Shown: positions 48,301-56,586, counted from the stretch's first letter. The stretch is 64,000 nt of DNA from Aquabacter spiritensis (GCF_004346185.1 NZ_SMAI01000010.1:62001-126000), one strand, 5' to 3'. Numbers and translations are program-made. The notes: generated by a model not told the origin, from the letters alone.

Positions 48301-48727
48301 GCTGGAAGTGGAGCCGTTCGTCGGCCTCGCTTATGTCGATGTGGCAATGGACGGCTTCACCGAGACCGGCGGCGTGGCGGCGCTGACGGGGCGCGGATCA
48401 CAGGCCGGCGTGACCTATTCCACCCTCGGCGCGCGGCTGAGCGCCCCGCTCGCCTTCGGCGTGGCGGCGGCACGGTTTCGCGGCACACTCGCCTGGCAGC
48501 ACGCCTTCGGCGATACGGCGCCCGAGACCCTGATCGCCTTCGGAGCCGCCGCCACGTTGCCGTTTGCGATTTCCGGCGTTCCCGTCGCGGCCGACTCGGC
48601 GCTGGTGGAAGCGGGCCTCGACATCGCCTTCACCCCCGCGGCGACGCTTTCGGTTTTCTATGCCGGCCAGTTGGCGCAAGCTGAGACCAGCAATCTGGTC
48701 AAGGGGACTTTCTCCCTGCGGTTCTAA
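45341..48727 (+). CDS. Autotransporter with pepsin-like aspartic protease passenger
   Basis: An 1128-residue secreted protein. Residues ~31-52 form a signal peptide core (FLAGTAATVLLWAAPARA) after a long charged n-region. The passenger start resembles pepsin-fold proteases (family A1): YLFDTGSSSFNFAYD (Asp86), YLYGDGTYGF (Tyr116, flap), LLDTGTELIEIS (Asp308), and ILGIAFF then VLFDLENMVIGY (residues 375-399), like the pepsin ILGDxF...FDxxNxxIGF end. Residues ~435-560 hold autotransporter-associated strand repeats (LTLSAANTYTGGT, LSGTSTYTGGT). Residues ~839-1128 are a C-terminal beta-barrel ending in F. TTG 45341 has AAAAGGGAGGGG in front; the start is not certain. Protease activity is inferred from motifs. 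Barrel-mediated surface display is the family norm. Confidence 0.8.
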   Translation: MRDRVGGLADARRAVPRRVPASTREDSLRRLRARFLAGTAATVLLWAAPARADSFPLQYAVDSDSSLRLLVYVGIGDGAPKPYLFDTGSSSFNFAYDPSWVPPATSTLVGSIPYLYGDGTYGFLLNQVTYPSLTFYTPAGAPVQTLTAPGAGFQVAQGTYIVTTGGTGPVLYTNADNVPYSESLAWAQALAAGQAPMAGTFYGVFGAGAFVSHQGGATLGGVLGQATTSGYVVAANGPAGLPCSPCVTLGLTPELRAQFTTLVPWSESGSNFPVSGANGGTEFNLVFTYALSAPGLATVTWASPTLLDTGTELIEISTSADIASYVTPSTGAVIAGSTLTVAAAVPGAAATAIVSAPDAPLPTDLIQTIGNGVGILGIAFFTQNSVLFDLENMVIGYTSSFVTDMPMTTPVTIGPEIGPIGLAGVVSGSGGLGVAAGGVLTLSAANTYTGGTGVAAGGWLALAGPGSIAASAGLQLDGTLDISRTASGAAVAMLSGNGVVDLGAQTLTITAGTGLFSGSLRDGGIGGGTGGGLIIAGGIQQLSGTSTYTGGTAIAAGAGLVLSGALQGLVVNNGSLDNSGAIDGPVLNAGLFVNNGRVTGSVLDTGLLTGTGYIGGALVVNGRVAPGNSIGAMAVNGNVAFQPGSAFIAELGASGTSDLLAVDGSVSVEGGTLALVPGTGFSPTLGARYVVLTAAGGIAGSFALDPTYFGTAGSVLPFLAPDVVSDGTAMGLTLVRSLVPFTALARTPNEIGAATGAAGLGDRTLLNRALVGVTRDQAPAAFDALSGEVYPSALSVLQSESLILRRAVLDRAAAPLRDPKPGAFAGVSPPGVPGDPDAFWAQGFGAWSRIDGNGNAATVSGDTGGVLVGYDRGFTLGEGDVRAGFAAGYSAGSYQVDARSSGFSTDTAHVALYGGAAVGALGVRLGGAYSWTDLAASRTVAFPGFADAVTADTSARTAQVFGEIGYAFALAGQAVPGQRPAASGTAGLEVEPFVGLAYVDVAMDGFTETGGVAALTGRGSQAGVTYSTLGARLSAPLAFGVAAARFRGTLAWQHAFGDTAPETLIAFGAAATLPFAISGVPVAADSALVEAGLDIAFTPAATLSVFYAGQLAQAETSNLVKGTFSLRF

Positions 48728-48791
48728 GCCGCGATCGGCGCGTTCGCACGCCGAGGCCCGCATACGCCCACCACCGAACGGAAGCGACATC

Positions 48792-49184
48792 ATGCGCAAA
48801 CGCACGGCCAAATTCTCGACCAAGGTTTCGGTCGCCAGTCTCCTCATCGGCCTGAGTCTCGCGAGCGGGGTCGGCGCGCAGACCACGCCGCATGCCGGGC
48901 ATGGCGATGCCGGCTCCGGGCCGGCGGAGGCGCCTTCCACCCGAGCCTTCAAGGCCGCCGATGCCGCCATGATGACGGCCATGGCCGTGCCCTATACCGG
49001 CGATGCGGACGTCGATTTCCGCACTCACATGATCCCGCATCATCAAGGGGCGATCGACATGGCCAAGGTCGCTCTGGCCTACGCCACGGACCCGGGAACC
49101 AAGGAGATGGCTCTGAAGATCATCGCCGATCAGGAAAAGGAGATCGCCGAGATGCGGGCCTGGCTGGCCGCGCGCCAGAAGTAG
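48792..49184 (+). CDS. DUF305-family periplasmic protein
   Basis: A 130-residue secreted protein of the DUF305 family, four-helix ferritin-like proteins often linked to copper or metal homeostasis. It has a signal peptide (VSVASLLIGLSLASGVGAQ) and HMIPHHQGAIDMAKVALAYA, the family motif of paired His residues. A His-rich TPHAGHGDAG segment follows the signal peptide. ATG 48792 is the start. It lies 64 bases after the autotransporter; co-transcription is possible. Confidence 0.87.
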   Translation: MRKRTAKFSTKVSVASLLIGLSLASGVGAQTTPHAGHGDAGSGPAEAPSTRAFKAADAAMMTAMAVPYTGDADVDFRTHMIPHHQGAIDMAKVALAYATDPGTKEMALKIIADQEKEIAEMRAWLAARQK

Positions 49185-49195
49185 CACGCAAGCCT

Positions 49196-49280
49196 TGGTG
49201 CGGACGGCGGGACTCGAACCCGCACGCCTAACGGCGCAAGATTTTAAGTCTCGTGCGTCTACCGATTCCGCCACGTCCGC
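49196..49280 (-). tRNA. tRNA-Leu (anticodon UAA), CCA encoded
   Basis: The minus strand folds into an 85-nt class II tRNA. Acceptor stem GCGGACG pairs with CGTCCGC, followed by A and an encoded CCA. The anticodon loop CTTAAAA contains TAA, the T arm GCGGGTTCGAGTCCCGC, and a variable arm of leucine-tRNA length. The D-arm contains GGCGGAATCGGTAGACGC, as in bacterial tRNA-Leu. It lies downstream of the DUF305 gene on the opposite strand. Confidence 0.95.
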
Positions 49281-49373
49281 TGCGGCGGCGACCTTAAGCG
49301 GGGGGCGGGGGGAGGGGAACCCCCCTGACGGCCGGGAGCGCCCGCCGCGCAGGCTTGTCCCCGGCCCGCCGCT

Positions 49374-49823
49374 TCAGGGCGTCGCGGGGCCAGGCGAGAG
49401 CGAGCGGGGCGCTTTGGCGGCGCGGGTGCGGTGGGAGAGGATCGCGCCGGTCATCAGGCCGCCGATCAGGCTCACATGCTCGACAGCGACGCGGAAATGC
49501 ATCACGGCCTCGTCGCCGCTGGCCGCCCAGAAGGGATGGGCGAGCGGGATGGTGAGGACCAGGAACACGCCAAGCGCGCCATAGCCCAGCCAGGCCGCGA
49601 CATTGGCGATGATCAGCACCGAACTGACCAGCAAAGTCGCGATCGTGAGAATGGCGAAGACGGCCGGCGGATTGAGCCCGACATGCGCCATCTCGGCGAC
49701 CGCAGCGTCGAAATGGTTGAGCTTGTCGAGCCCGGCGCCCCAGAAGACGAAGGTCAGGACGATGCGGGCGAAGATCGCGAAGGCGCGCGAGTCGAGAAGA
49801 CCGGCGATGAGGGATGGCGTCAT
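49374..49823 (-). CDS. DoxX-family membrane protein
   Basis: A 149-residue integral membrane protein with about four helices, of the DoxX-like family. RIVLTFVFWGAGLDKLNHF near residue 20 and GYGALGVFLVLTIPLAHPFW near residue 80 are typical. Related proteins are quinol-oxidase-like or in oxidative-stress complexes; function here is unknown. Confidence 0.85.
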   Translation of the reverse strand: MTPSLIAGLLDSRAFAIFARIVLTFVFWGAGLDKLNHFDAAVAEMAHVGLNPPAVFAILTIATLLVSSVLIIANVAAWLGYGALGVFLVLTIPLAHPFWAASGDEAVMHFRVAVEHVSLIGGLMTGAILSHRTRAAKAPRSLSPGPATP

Positions 49824-49905
49824 GTCCGCCTCTTGTGCGTGAAAGCCTTGCTGTGACGCGGGGACGGCGCGCCGTCAAGGCCCGGCCGCCGCTTGTCGCC
49901 GCCCG

Positions 49906-52014
49906 TCAGACGATGAACAAGCCGTCGGCATTGGTGCCGATGCTGATGACGACGTCCTGGAAATCGTTGTCGCCGGTCGCGGTCGGCAGGTCCTCGAAGC
50001 CGATCCACAGGGCTTCGCCGCCGGGGGCGACGCCGGACAGGACTTGGGTGGCGTCGTCGGGATTGAGCGTCGCGAAGGAGTGGAAGATGTCGGTGCCGCC
50101 GAGAAAGCCACGGCTCGCACTGTAGAGGAGAGGAGAGAGGCCGGAATCGAGGTCCGCGGGGGTGATGCCGTCGGGGGCGAAGAAGGTGAGGTCGTCGGGC
50201 AGGTCGCCGAACAGCGTGAAGCCGTTCTGGATCAGGAAGAAGCCGACGCGCGCGCCGTCTTCGGGAATGCCGAGATCGACCTGCGTGCCCGGCGCCGCGG
50301 CATCAAGGGTGTTGTCGAAGGCGAGATGGACGTCGGAAATCGTGCCGTCCACCGTGATGCTGTAATAGCCGAGGATGTTGGCGAAGGCCGAGGTCGCCGA
50401 ACTCAGCTCCATCGCATAGGTCACCGTGCCGTCGCCGGTCAGATAGGCCTGATTGGCGATCCCGTTGATGGCCGCGAGATCGACCGAGACCGCTTCTGAG
50501 AGGGTCGGCAGATAGGTCACGAACGACATCTGGGTGTGCGCGTCGGGGCCGGTACCGCGCGCCGCCGCCATGATGTCGCCGCCGCTGAAATCGCCGTTGA
50601 GCACGAGCGTGGTTCCGCCGATCTCGATCGTCGCCACCTCCGGCGTCGCTGCGAACAAGATGTTCGCACGCCCGACGAGGGCGTCGGCAATCTGGAGCGT
50701 GCTGGTCAAGGTGAAGCTGGTGACGACGTCGCCGTCGAGATCGGCGAGCAGGTCGCGCAGCGTGTCGTCGCCGGTGCCGAAATCGATGAGATCCGCGCCC
50801 GCGCCGCCGCTGATGACGTCGTCCCCGGCTCCGCCGAAGATCGTGTCGGCGCCGGCATTGGCGATGAGGAGGTTGCCGAGGTCGTTGCCGGTTATGGTGT
50901 CGTTGCCGCTGCCGGTGATCAGATTGCTGATCATGGACCGGGCGTCGCCCTCATAAAGCAGGGCATTATAGATGTTGCCCTGCGCCCGGTAGGCGAGAGT
51001 GCCTTGGGGGGCGGCATTGTTGAGGTCGGCGAGCTGGGCGTAGGAGAAGGTCAGCCAATAGCCCGGCCGAAGGTCGTTCACCTGATCGTCGCCGAAGGCG
51101 CTCAGATCGTAGGTCGTCAGCGCGCCCTGGGTCCAGACGGTGGAGAAGATCTTGCCGGTGGCCGAGGGTCCGGTGAAGGCGGCGGGCACGCCGTTGATGG
51201 ATTGCTGGCCGGTCGCCGGGTCCCAGGTGTAAACCGCCTCGGTTCCGACTTTGCTGAAATCGGCACCGTAATAGGCCTGCAGCGCCGCGATATCGAACAT
51301 CATGTAGCTCTGCGGCGCGGACCCGACCCAGGCCTCCGTCGCGCCGCCCGTGTCGGCACCGAAATAGCTCGCATAGGTCATGACCGAGAATTCGTTGTCG
51401 TTGAATTCCGGCGCGAGCGTGCCGTTATAGTCGGGATCGTGGCCGTGCTTCAGGCCGAAGGCATGCCCCATTTCATGGATGATCGTGTTGAAATGGTCGG
51501 TGCCGAAATAGCTGGCGGGCACATTGCCGTTGCCGCCGAGAAAGGTGTCGCCGGACATGCGGCTGTCGGTCGGGGCATAGGCGGCGCTGTTGGCCGGAAA
51601 ATTCGATTCCGATCCGGTGTCGCTGTAGCGCGCGAAACGGAAGGCGGCATCGGCCGGTAGCGCCGAGTCGACCTCGCTGAAGGTCAGCGACGTGTAGGAC
51701 GAGACCAGCCCGAACGCGCTGCGCACCGCGTCCTTCTGCTCCTCGGTGACCGGCGCGAAGGTGCTCACCAACGCCGGATCAGGATATCCGCCCTCGACAC
51801 TGGTGTAATCGGTGGCCGAAGTGGCGAAGGCGAAGGGGATGACGCTCGCCGCCTCGGACCCGCCGAACACGGTGGTCCAGCGATTGTCCATCATCACGGA
51901 GCGGGTATTCGGGTCGAGGCCGGAGGAATCGAACGGCCCGCCATACAGGCCGCCTTTGGGGGTGGAATAGACCGCACCGCCGGAGGGTGCCGGCGTGTCG
52001 TCGACGTCGCTCAT
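49906..52014 (-). CDS. Serralysin-like (M10) RTX metalloprotease with DUF4114 domain
   Basis: A 702-residue secreted zinc protease. Residues 1-255 hold the catalytic domain with HEMGHAFGLKHGHD (His180, His184, His190 as zinc ligands, Glu181 catalytic) and the Met-turn SVMTYAS (Met212, Tyr214), the serralysin pattern HExxHxxGxxH...SxMxY. Glycine/Asp-rich calcium-binding repeats FGGAGDDVISGGAGADLIDFG lie at residues ~366-418. The C-terminal part (about 600-700, e.g. VGFFLIQNGFTLFGDLPDDL and GFEDLPTATGDNDFQDVVI) resembles DUF4114. No N-terminal signal peptide is visible, as expected for type I secretion, but no T1SS genes are in the window. ATG 52014 is the start. Confidence 0.87.
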   Translation of the reverse strand: MSDVDDTPAPSGGAVYSTPKGGLYGGPFDSSGLDPNTRSVMMDNRWTTVFGGSEAASVIPFAFATSATDYTSVEGGYPDPALVSTFAPVTEEQKDAVRSAFGLVSSYTSLTFSEVDSALPADAAFRFARYSDTGSESNFPANSAAYAPTDSRMSGDTFLGGNGNVPASYFGTDHFNTIIHEMGHAFGLKHGHDPDYNGTLAPEFNDNEFSVMTYASYFGADTGGATEAWVGSAPQSYMMFDIAALQAYYGADFSKVGTEAVYTWDPATGQQSINGVPAAFTGPSATGKIFSTVWTQGALTTYDLSAFGDDQVNDLRPGYWLTFSYAQLADLNNAAPQGTLAYRAQGNIYNALLYEGDARSMISNLITGSGNDTITGNDLGNLLIANAGADTIFGGAGDDVISGGAGADLIDFGTGDDTLRDLLADLDGDVVTSFTLTSTLQIADALVGRANILFAATPEVATIEIGGTTLVLNGDFSGGDIMAAARGTGPDAHTQMSFVTYLPTLSEAVSVDLAAINGIANQAYLTGDGTVTYAMELSSATSAFANILGYYSITVDGTISDVHLAFDNTLDAAAPGTQVDLGIPEDGARVGFFLIQNGFTLFGDLPDDLTFFAPDGITPADLDSGLSPLLYSASRGFLGGTDIFHSFATLNPDDATQVLSGVAPGGEALWIGFEDLPTATGDNDFQDVVISIGTNADGLFIV

Positions 52015-52314
52015 GGATGGTCCAGCTCCGCAACCGCCTGACATCGGCGTTGAATTCCACTCAAGACGGGAAAATTCCCCGCGCCGCAAGCAGTGTCAAT
52101 GTGTGGGGGCGTGTGGAGGGCGAAAACAGACCGGCTGTGCCATATATGTAGAATCTATAGCTTGAGTATAAATGCTCTCTGGGTCCGGAAGTATTTTTTA
52201 GAGTGTTGAGATCGCTGATTGAAGGATCTCTCGGATCCGGGTTTTGACGCGAAGTCGGCAGGTATCCTGTGCGGGTCTACGTAATCCGGCCCGGCGCGGC
52301 TGCGCACTCCGGTC

Positions 52315-53700
52315 TCAGACCGGCAGCCGCAGCGTCGCGCGTAAGCCGCCCATCGGGCTTTCGGAGAGCAGGATGTCGCCGCCATGGGCGCGCGCTATGT
52401 CGCGGGCGATGGACAAGCCGAGGCCCGTGCCGCCGGCATCCTGGTTGCGCGCATCGTCGAGCCGCAGGAAGGGGCGGAACACCTCCTCGCGCATGTCGGG
52501 GGGAATTCCCGGCCCGTCATCGTCCACCGACACGAGCAGCCAGCGGGCATCGCGGGTCCCGATGATTTCGAGCGCACGGGCATAGCGCACGGCATTGCTG
52601 ACCAGATTGCCGAGGCAGCGGCGCAGCGCATCCGACTTCACCTGAACCAGCGGCGGCCCCATGAAGCTCGCCGTCGCCGCGGCGCCGGAGCGTTCGGCAT
52701 TGGCGCGAAGATCCTCGATCACCTGCGCCATGTCGGTGAGGGCGGCCTGCTCGCCGGGATCGCCGCGGGCGAAGGCGAGATAGGCTTCGAGCATGCCCTG
52801 CAATTCGTCCACGTCCTTGCGCAGGGCGTCGACTTCGGGCCCCTCCGGCAGGAAGGCGAGCTCCAGCCTGAAGCGGGTGAGGATGGTGCGCATGTCGTGG
52901 GAGACGCCCGCGAGCATGGTCGTGCGCTGCTCGATCTGCCGCTCGATCCGCCGCTTCATCTCAAGGAAGGCGACGGCCGCGCGCCGCACCTCGCGGGCCC
53001 CACGGGGACGGAAATTCTCGACGTCGCGGCCCTTGCCGAACGCTTCGGCCGCGTCGGCGAGATTCTCGATCGGCCGGATCTGGTTGCGCAGGAACAGGAT
53101 GGCGACGGTGAGCAGGACCAGAGACGTGCCCACCATCCAGAGCAGGAAGATGTGCGAATTGGAGGCATAAGCGGAGTTGCGCGGAGCGAAGATGCGCAGC
53201 ACCGCGTCGGACAGCTGGACCCGCACCTCGATGAGGTCGGAGCGGCCGACCGTGTCGATCCAGAACGGCTGCTTCACCCGCTCACCGATTTCCCCGGAAA
53301 GGAAGGTGTCGAGGATCGAGAAGAAGGGGCGCGATCCCGGTGCGGGCAGGGGACCCGGCGGCAGCACGTCGACCGCGAGATCGAGGTCCTGCCAGGCGAT
53401 GCGCCGCAGCGCGGCCGCCTCCTTCTCCTGCGGCAAGACGGTGTAGAGCGACACCACCGCCCCGATGTCCCGGCTGATCGCCGCAGAAAGCCGGCGCGTC
53501 ACCATATTGTAGTGGCGCTCCATGAAGACGAAGGCGACCACCGACTGAAGCAGCACCATCGGGACGACGATGATCAGCAGCGAGCGGGGATAGAGGCCCT
53601 TCGGGGTGATGCGGTTGAACCAGGCGCCGATCCGGCCGTTGAGGTCGACGAGGCGCGCCCCGAAGCTGCGCAGGCCGGCAAGGCTATGCGGCATGGTCAC
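52315..53700 (-). CDS. EnvZ-like sensor histidine kinase
   Basis: A 461-residue membrane kinase. Two hydrophobic segments (SLLIIVVPMVLLQSVVAFVF and HIFLLWMVGTSLVLLTVAIL) enclose a periplasmic sensor region of about 120 residues. A HAMP linker follows (NQIRPIENLADAAEAFGKG). The phosphoacceptor motif is GVSHDMRTILTRFRLELAFL (His; the usual Pro of HDLRTP is Ile). ATPase boxes are NLVSNAVRYA, DDDGPGIP and GTGLGLSIARDIA. The gene overlaps the response regulator by four bases, so the pair is translated together. Confidence 0.92.
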   Translation of the reverse strand: MTMPHSLAGLRSFGARLVDLNGRIGAWFNRITPKGLYPRSLLIIVVPMVLLQSVVAFVFMERHYNMVTRRLSAAISRDIGAVVSLYTVLPQEKEAAALRRIAWQDLDLAVDVLPPGPLPAPGSRPFFSILDTFLSGEIGERVKQPFWIDTVGRSDLIEVRVQLSDAVLRIFAPRNSAYASNSHIFLLWMVGTSLVLLTVAILFLRNQIRPIENLADAAEAFGKGRDVENFRPRGAREVRRAAVAFLEMKRRIERQIEQRTTMLAGVSHDMRTILTRFRLELAFLPEGPEVDALRKDVDELQGMLEAYLAFARGDPGEQAALTDMAQVIEDLRANAERSGAAATASFMGPPLVQVKSDALRRCLGNLVSNAVRYARALEIIGTRDARWLLVSVDDDGPGIPPDMREEVFRPFLRLDDARNQDAGGTGLGLSIARDIARAHGGDILLSESPMGGLRATLRLPV

Positions 53701-54407
53701 GGCGTCACCACCAGCCGGTAGCCGATCCCGCGCACGGTCTGGACATAAATGGGATTGGCCGGATCGCGCTCGATCTTGCGACGCAGGCGGTTGACCTGGA
53801 CGTCCACCGCCCGCTCGCTGGCAGTGCCGTTGCCGGCGAGGGCCAAGCGGGGGACGGTGTCGCCCGGCGCCTCGGCGAGCGCGCGCAGCATGTCGCGCTC
53901 GCGCTCGGTGATGCGCACCGGGTCGCCGTTGCGCAGCAGCTCGCCGCGGCCGAGATGGAACAGGAATTCGCCGAACCGCACCTCTTCGATCGCCTTTTGC
54001 GCCGCCGGCTGGGCACGCTTCAGGATCGAGGCGACGCGCAGCAGCAGTTCGCGCGGCTCGAACGGCTTGCCGAGATAATCGTCGGCGCCGACTTCGAGCC
54101 CGGCAATGCGGTCCTCCGCCTCCGAGCGCGCGGTCAGCATTAGTATAGGCACCCCGGAGGTCCGCCGCAGCGCGCGGGCGAGGTCGAGCCCGCTTTCGCC
54201 GGGCATCATGACGTCGAGTACCAGGAGGTCGAACGACAGGCCGTCGAGCCGCCCGCGCGCTTCGGCCGCCGAGGCGGCCGTGGTAACGCGGTAGCCGTGC
54301 TCGGTGAGGAAGCGCGAGAGGAGCGAGCGGATTCGGTTGTCGTCGTCGACGACCAGGAGATGCGGCGCATCGTCGGCGAGAGGCGGGGCGGGGAGGGGCG
54401 CGGTCAT
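53697..54407 (-). CDS. OmpR-family response regulator (PetR-like)
   Basis: A 236-residue transcription factor with a receiver domain (LLVVDDDNRIRSLLSRFL; phosphoacceptor Asp in LLVLDVMMPGESG; switch Thr in LMLTARSEAEDR; Lys in LGKPFEPRELLLR) and a C-terminal winged-helix DNA-binding domain (RAVDVQVNRLRRKIE, VQTVRGIGYRLV). It lies between the kinase and a MarR-family gene, the arrangement of petR-petP, so it may be PetR. Confidence 0.92.
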   Translation of the reverse strand: MTAPLPAPPLADDAPHLLVVDDDNRIRSLLSRFLTEHGYRVTTAASAAEARGRLDGLSFDLLVLDVMMPGESGLDLARALRRTSGVPILMLTARSEAEDRIAGLEVGADDYLGKPFEPRELLLRVASILKRAQPAAQKAIEEVRFGEFLFHLGRGELLRNGDPVRITERERDMLRALAEAPGDTVPRLALAGNGTASERAVDVQVNRLRRKIERDPANPIYVQTVRGIGYRLVVTP

Positions 54408-54425
54408 TGGTCGGACTTCACGGGT

Positions 54426-54968
54426 TCAGCGGCTGCGCCGGTCGCGTTCGGCACGCTGGATCAGCCGCTCCACGCCGGCGCGATCCTCGGCGTCGATCAT
54501 GGCGACAAGAAAGCGGCGCGCGGCCTCGCGCGCGCCGGCGCCGCACTCATCCAGGGCGCCTGCGATCCGCCGGCTCTGGAGGGCGACGAATTCATGCGCC
54601 AGGGCCTCGCCCCTGGGGGTGGGATAGAGCAGCCGCTGGCGCCGGTCGGACGGGCCAGCCCGGCTCTCGATGAAGCCCTGGTCAACCAGCTCCCGCAGCA
54701 CTCGCCCGAGGCTCTGTTTGGTGATGCGCAGGATGTCGAGCAGATCGGTCACGCGCATGCCGGGGTGGCGGTTGACGAAATGCAGCACCCGATGGTGCGC
54801 CCGCCCGAATCCGAGCGGCGCCAGAATCTCGTCGGGATCGGCGACGAAATCGCGATAGGCGAAGAAGAAAAGTTCGATCAGTTCGACCAAAGGGGCGTCG
54901 GCCGACGCCGGGCGGGGCCCGGCCGGCTCGGGACGCAGCGTCGTCAAGGAAGGATTTACGTCAGCCAT
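54426..54968 (-). CDS. MarR-family regulator (PetP-like)
   Basis: A 180-residue winged-helix regulator of the MarR family. FGRAHHRVLHFVNRHPGMRV and the recognition helix ITKQSLGRVLRELVDQGFIE followed by a wing (GPSDRRQRLLYPTPRGEAL) are typical. It is transcribed ahead of the response regulator-kinase pair and divergent from ilvE; the PetP protein of Rhodobacter capsulatus is the closest named arrangement. A ligand is not known. Confidence 0.9.
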   Translation of the reverse strand: MADVNPSLTTLRPEPAGPRPASADAPLVELIELFFFAYRDFVADPDEILAPLGFGRAHHRVLHFVNRHPGMRVTDLLDILRITKQSLGRVLRELVDQGFIESRAGPSDRRQRLLYPTPRGEALAHEFVALQSRRIAGALDECGAGAREAARRFLVAMIDAEDRAGVERLIQRAERDRRSR

Positions 54969-55183
54969 GTTGACTTTTTTCGGTCCGATCGTTACTCACA
55001 TGGCCGTTGGCGCGAAAGGATCGGTCTCCGGGAGCCTATCGGGAGTTCGATCGTTGCGCGGCAGCGGGCTGTGCGTCATATCTCAGCCGTGAACCTATTC
55101 CGTAGCGGGCGCGACTGCAAAGGTGCGGTCGTCGTGGGGGACCAAGGGCCGCCTTGAAGACGGTCCCGAGAGGAGCGAAGACC
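54969..55183. other. Divergent MarR/ilvE intergenic region
   Basis: A 215-base region between the MarR gene start and the ilvE start. TTGACT (54970-54975) followed by a short T-run could be a -35 element on the plus strand, but I see no good -10. Promoters for both directions must be here or nearby. No clear dyad operator was identified. Confidence 0.4.
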
Positions 55184-56071
55184 ATGAGTGGAGAGCCCTT
55201 CGACAAACGAGACGGCTGGATCTGGTACGACGGCGCATTGGTGCCGTGGCAGGATGCCAAGCTGCACGTGCTCTCCCACGGCCTGCATTATGCAAGCTGC
55301 GTGTTCGAAGGCGAGCGCGCCTATGGCGGCGAGATCTTCAAGTCCACCGCCCATTCCGAACGCCTGCGCTATTCCGCGGAACTGCTGGACTTCACCATCC
55401 CTTATTCGATCCAGGAGATCGACGCGGCCAAACGCCTGACCCTGGAGAAGAACGGCCTCGTCAACGCCTATGTGCGCCCGGTCGCGTGGCGCGGCAGCGA
55501 GATGATGGGCGTCTCCGCTCAGTCGAACCAGATCCATCTGGCGATCGGCGTGTGGGAATGGCCGAGCTATTTCGATCCCGCGCAGCGGCTGAAGGGCCTG
55601 CGGCTCGACCTCGCCGAATTCCGCCGGCCCGATCCCGCGACCATTCCGTGCAAGGCCAAGGCGGCGGGTCTCTACATGATCTGCACCATCTCCAAGCACA
55701 AGGCGGAACGCCGCGGCTATGCCGATGCGCTGATGCTCGACTATCGCGGCCTCGTCGCCGAATGCACGGGCGCCAACATCTTCTTCGTCAGGGATGGCGT
55801 GATCCATACCCCGACTCCCGACTGCTTCCTCGACGGCATCACCCGCCGCACGGTGATCGAGCTGGCGCGGCGCCACGGCATTGAGGTGGTGGAGCGGCAG
55901 ATCCGGCCCGAGGAATTGTCCGACTTCTCGGAATGCTTCATTTCCGGCACCGCGGCCGAAGTCACCCCGGTCGGGGAAATCGCCGACTGGCGCTTCGCGC
56001 CGACCGGCATCACCCATCAGCTGATGGATGCCTACAGCCAGGAAGTGCAGCCCAAGAAGGCCGCGGCCTGA
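55184..56071 (+). CDS. ilvE: Branched-chain amino acid aminotransferase
   Basis: A 295-residue fold type IV PLP enzyme that interconverts branched-chain amino acids and 2-oxoacids, the last step of Ile/Val/Leu synthesis. HGLHYASCVFEGERAYGGEI is the N-terminal signature, then NAYVRPVAWRGSEMMG, CKAKAAGLYMICTISKHKAE (region of the PLP lysine), LDYRGLVAECTGANIFFV and [27 protein letters not shown] precedes ATG 55184. Together with CimA it supports branched-chain synthesis here. Confidence 0.93.
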   Translation: MSGEPFDKRDGWIWYDGALVPWQDAKLHVLSHGLHYASCVFEGERAYGGEIFKSTAHSERLRYSAELLDFTIPYSIQEIDAAKRLTLEKNGLVNAYVRPVAWRGSEMMGVSAQSNQIHLAIGVWEWPSYFDPAQRLKGLRLDLAEFRRPDPATIPCKAKAAGLYMICTISKHKAERRGYADALMLDYRGLVAECTGANIFFVRDGVIHTPTPDCFLDGITRRTVIELARRHGIEVVERQIRPEELSDFSECFISGTAAEVTPVGEIADWRFAPTGITHQLMDAYSQEVQPKKAAA

Positions 56072-56164
56072 CCGCGACGGGCCTCTCACCGGGCTGCGCC
56101 CGGCGACGGAGAGCCCCCTGCAGAGCCGGCGCTCGAGGCCTTGTGGTCTCGGAGCCGGCTTTGT

Positions 56165-56385
56165 TCAATTCGGCTCCCGCAGATGCCAGTCCGTGGCCAC
56201 CTGGTAGAGATGGCCGACCTTCAGAAGGCTGGGCTCGGCGAGCGGGCGGCCGATGAGCTGGAACGATGTCGGCAGGCCGTTTCCGGTCACGCTGCACGGG
56301 ATGTTGATCGCGGGAAGCCCGAGATAAGGCACCACCTTGGTGTCGCGGGCCGGCGCGACCACCGTGTCAAGATGGTCCTCTCCCC
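56165..56385 (-). pseudogene. Amidase C-terminal remnant
   Basis: In one minus-strand frame about 70 residues match the end of amidase-signature family proteins: VVAPARDTKVVPYLGLPAIN, then IPCSVTGNGLPTSFQLIGRP, then LAEPSLLKVGHLYQVATDWH to a TGA at 56165-56167. The frame meets a stop upstream, and the GGSS-type catalytic Ser/Lys region is not encoded nearby. It is thus a truncated leftover. It marks the transition from core genes to the accessory block to the right. Confidence 0.75.
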
Positions 56386-56586
56386 CGCTTCGCTATGGTC
56401 GCGGAAATCCGGGGCGCCGGAATTCCGTGAGCGGTGGGCATGAGAAGGTTGACCTTCGAAAACGCCGCAGCTGCGAACGAACGACATTGTTTCGGACGCT
56501 GACGAGTATTCGGTCGGTGTTCGTCACAATGGCGGTCGATGATAAAGCATGGGGCGACCTTCACCTGCGATGCAGGCGCCTTCCCC
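56386..56586. other. Region without recognisable gene
   Basis: About 200 bases between the amidase remnant and the XRE-type regulator gene. I see no ORF with a family signature and no strong hairpin; the sequence may hold further decayed amidase DNA and transcription-termination signals. Confidence 0.4.
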
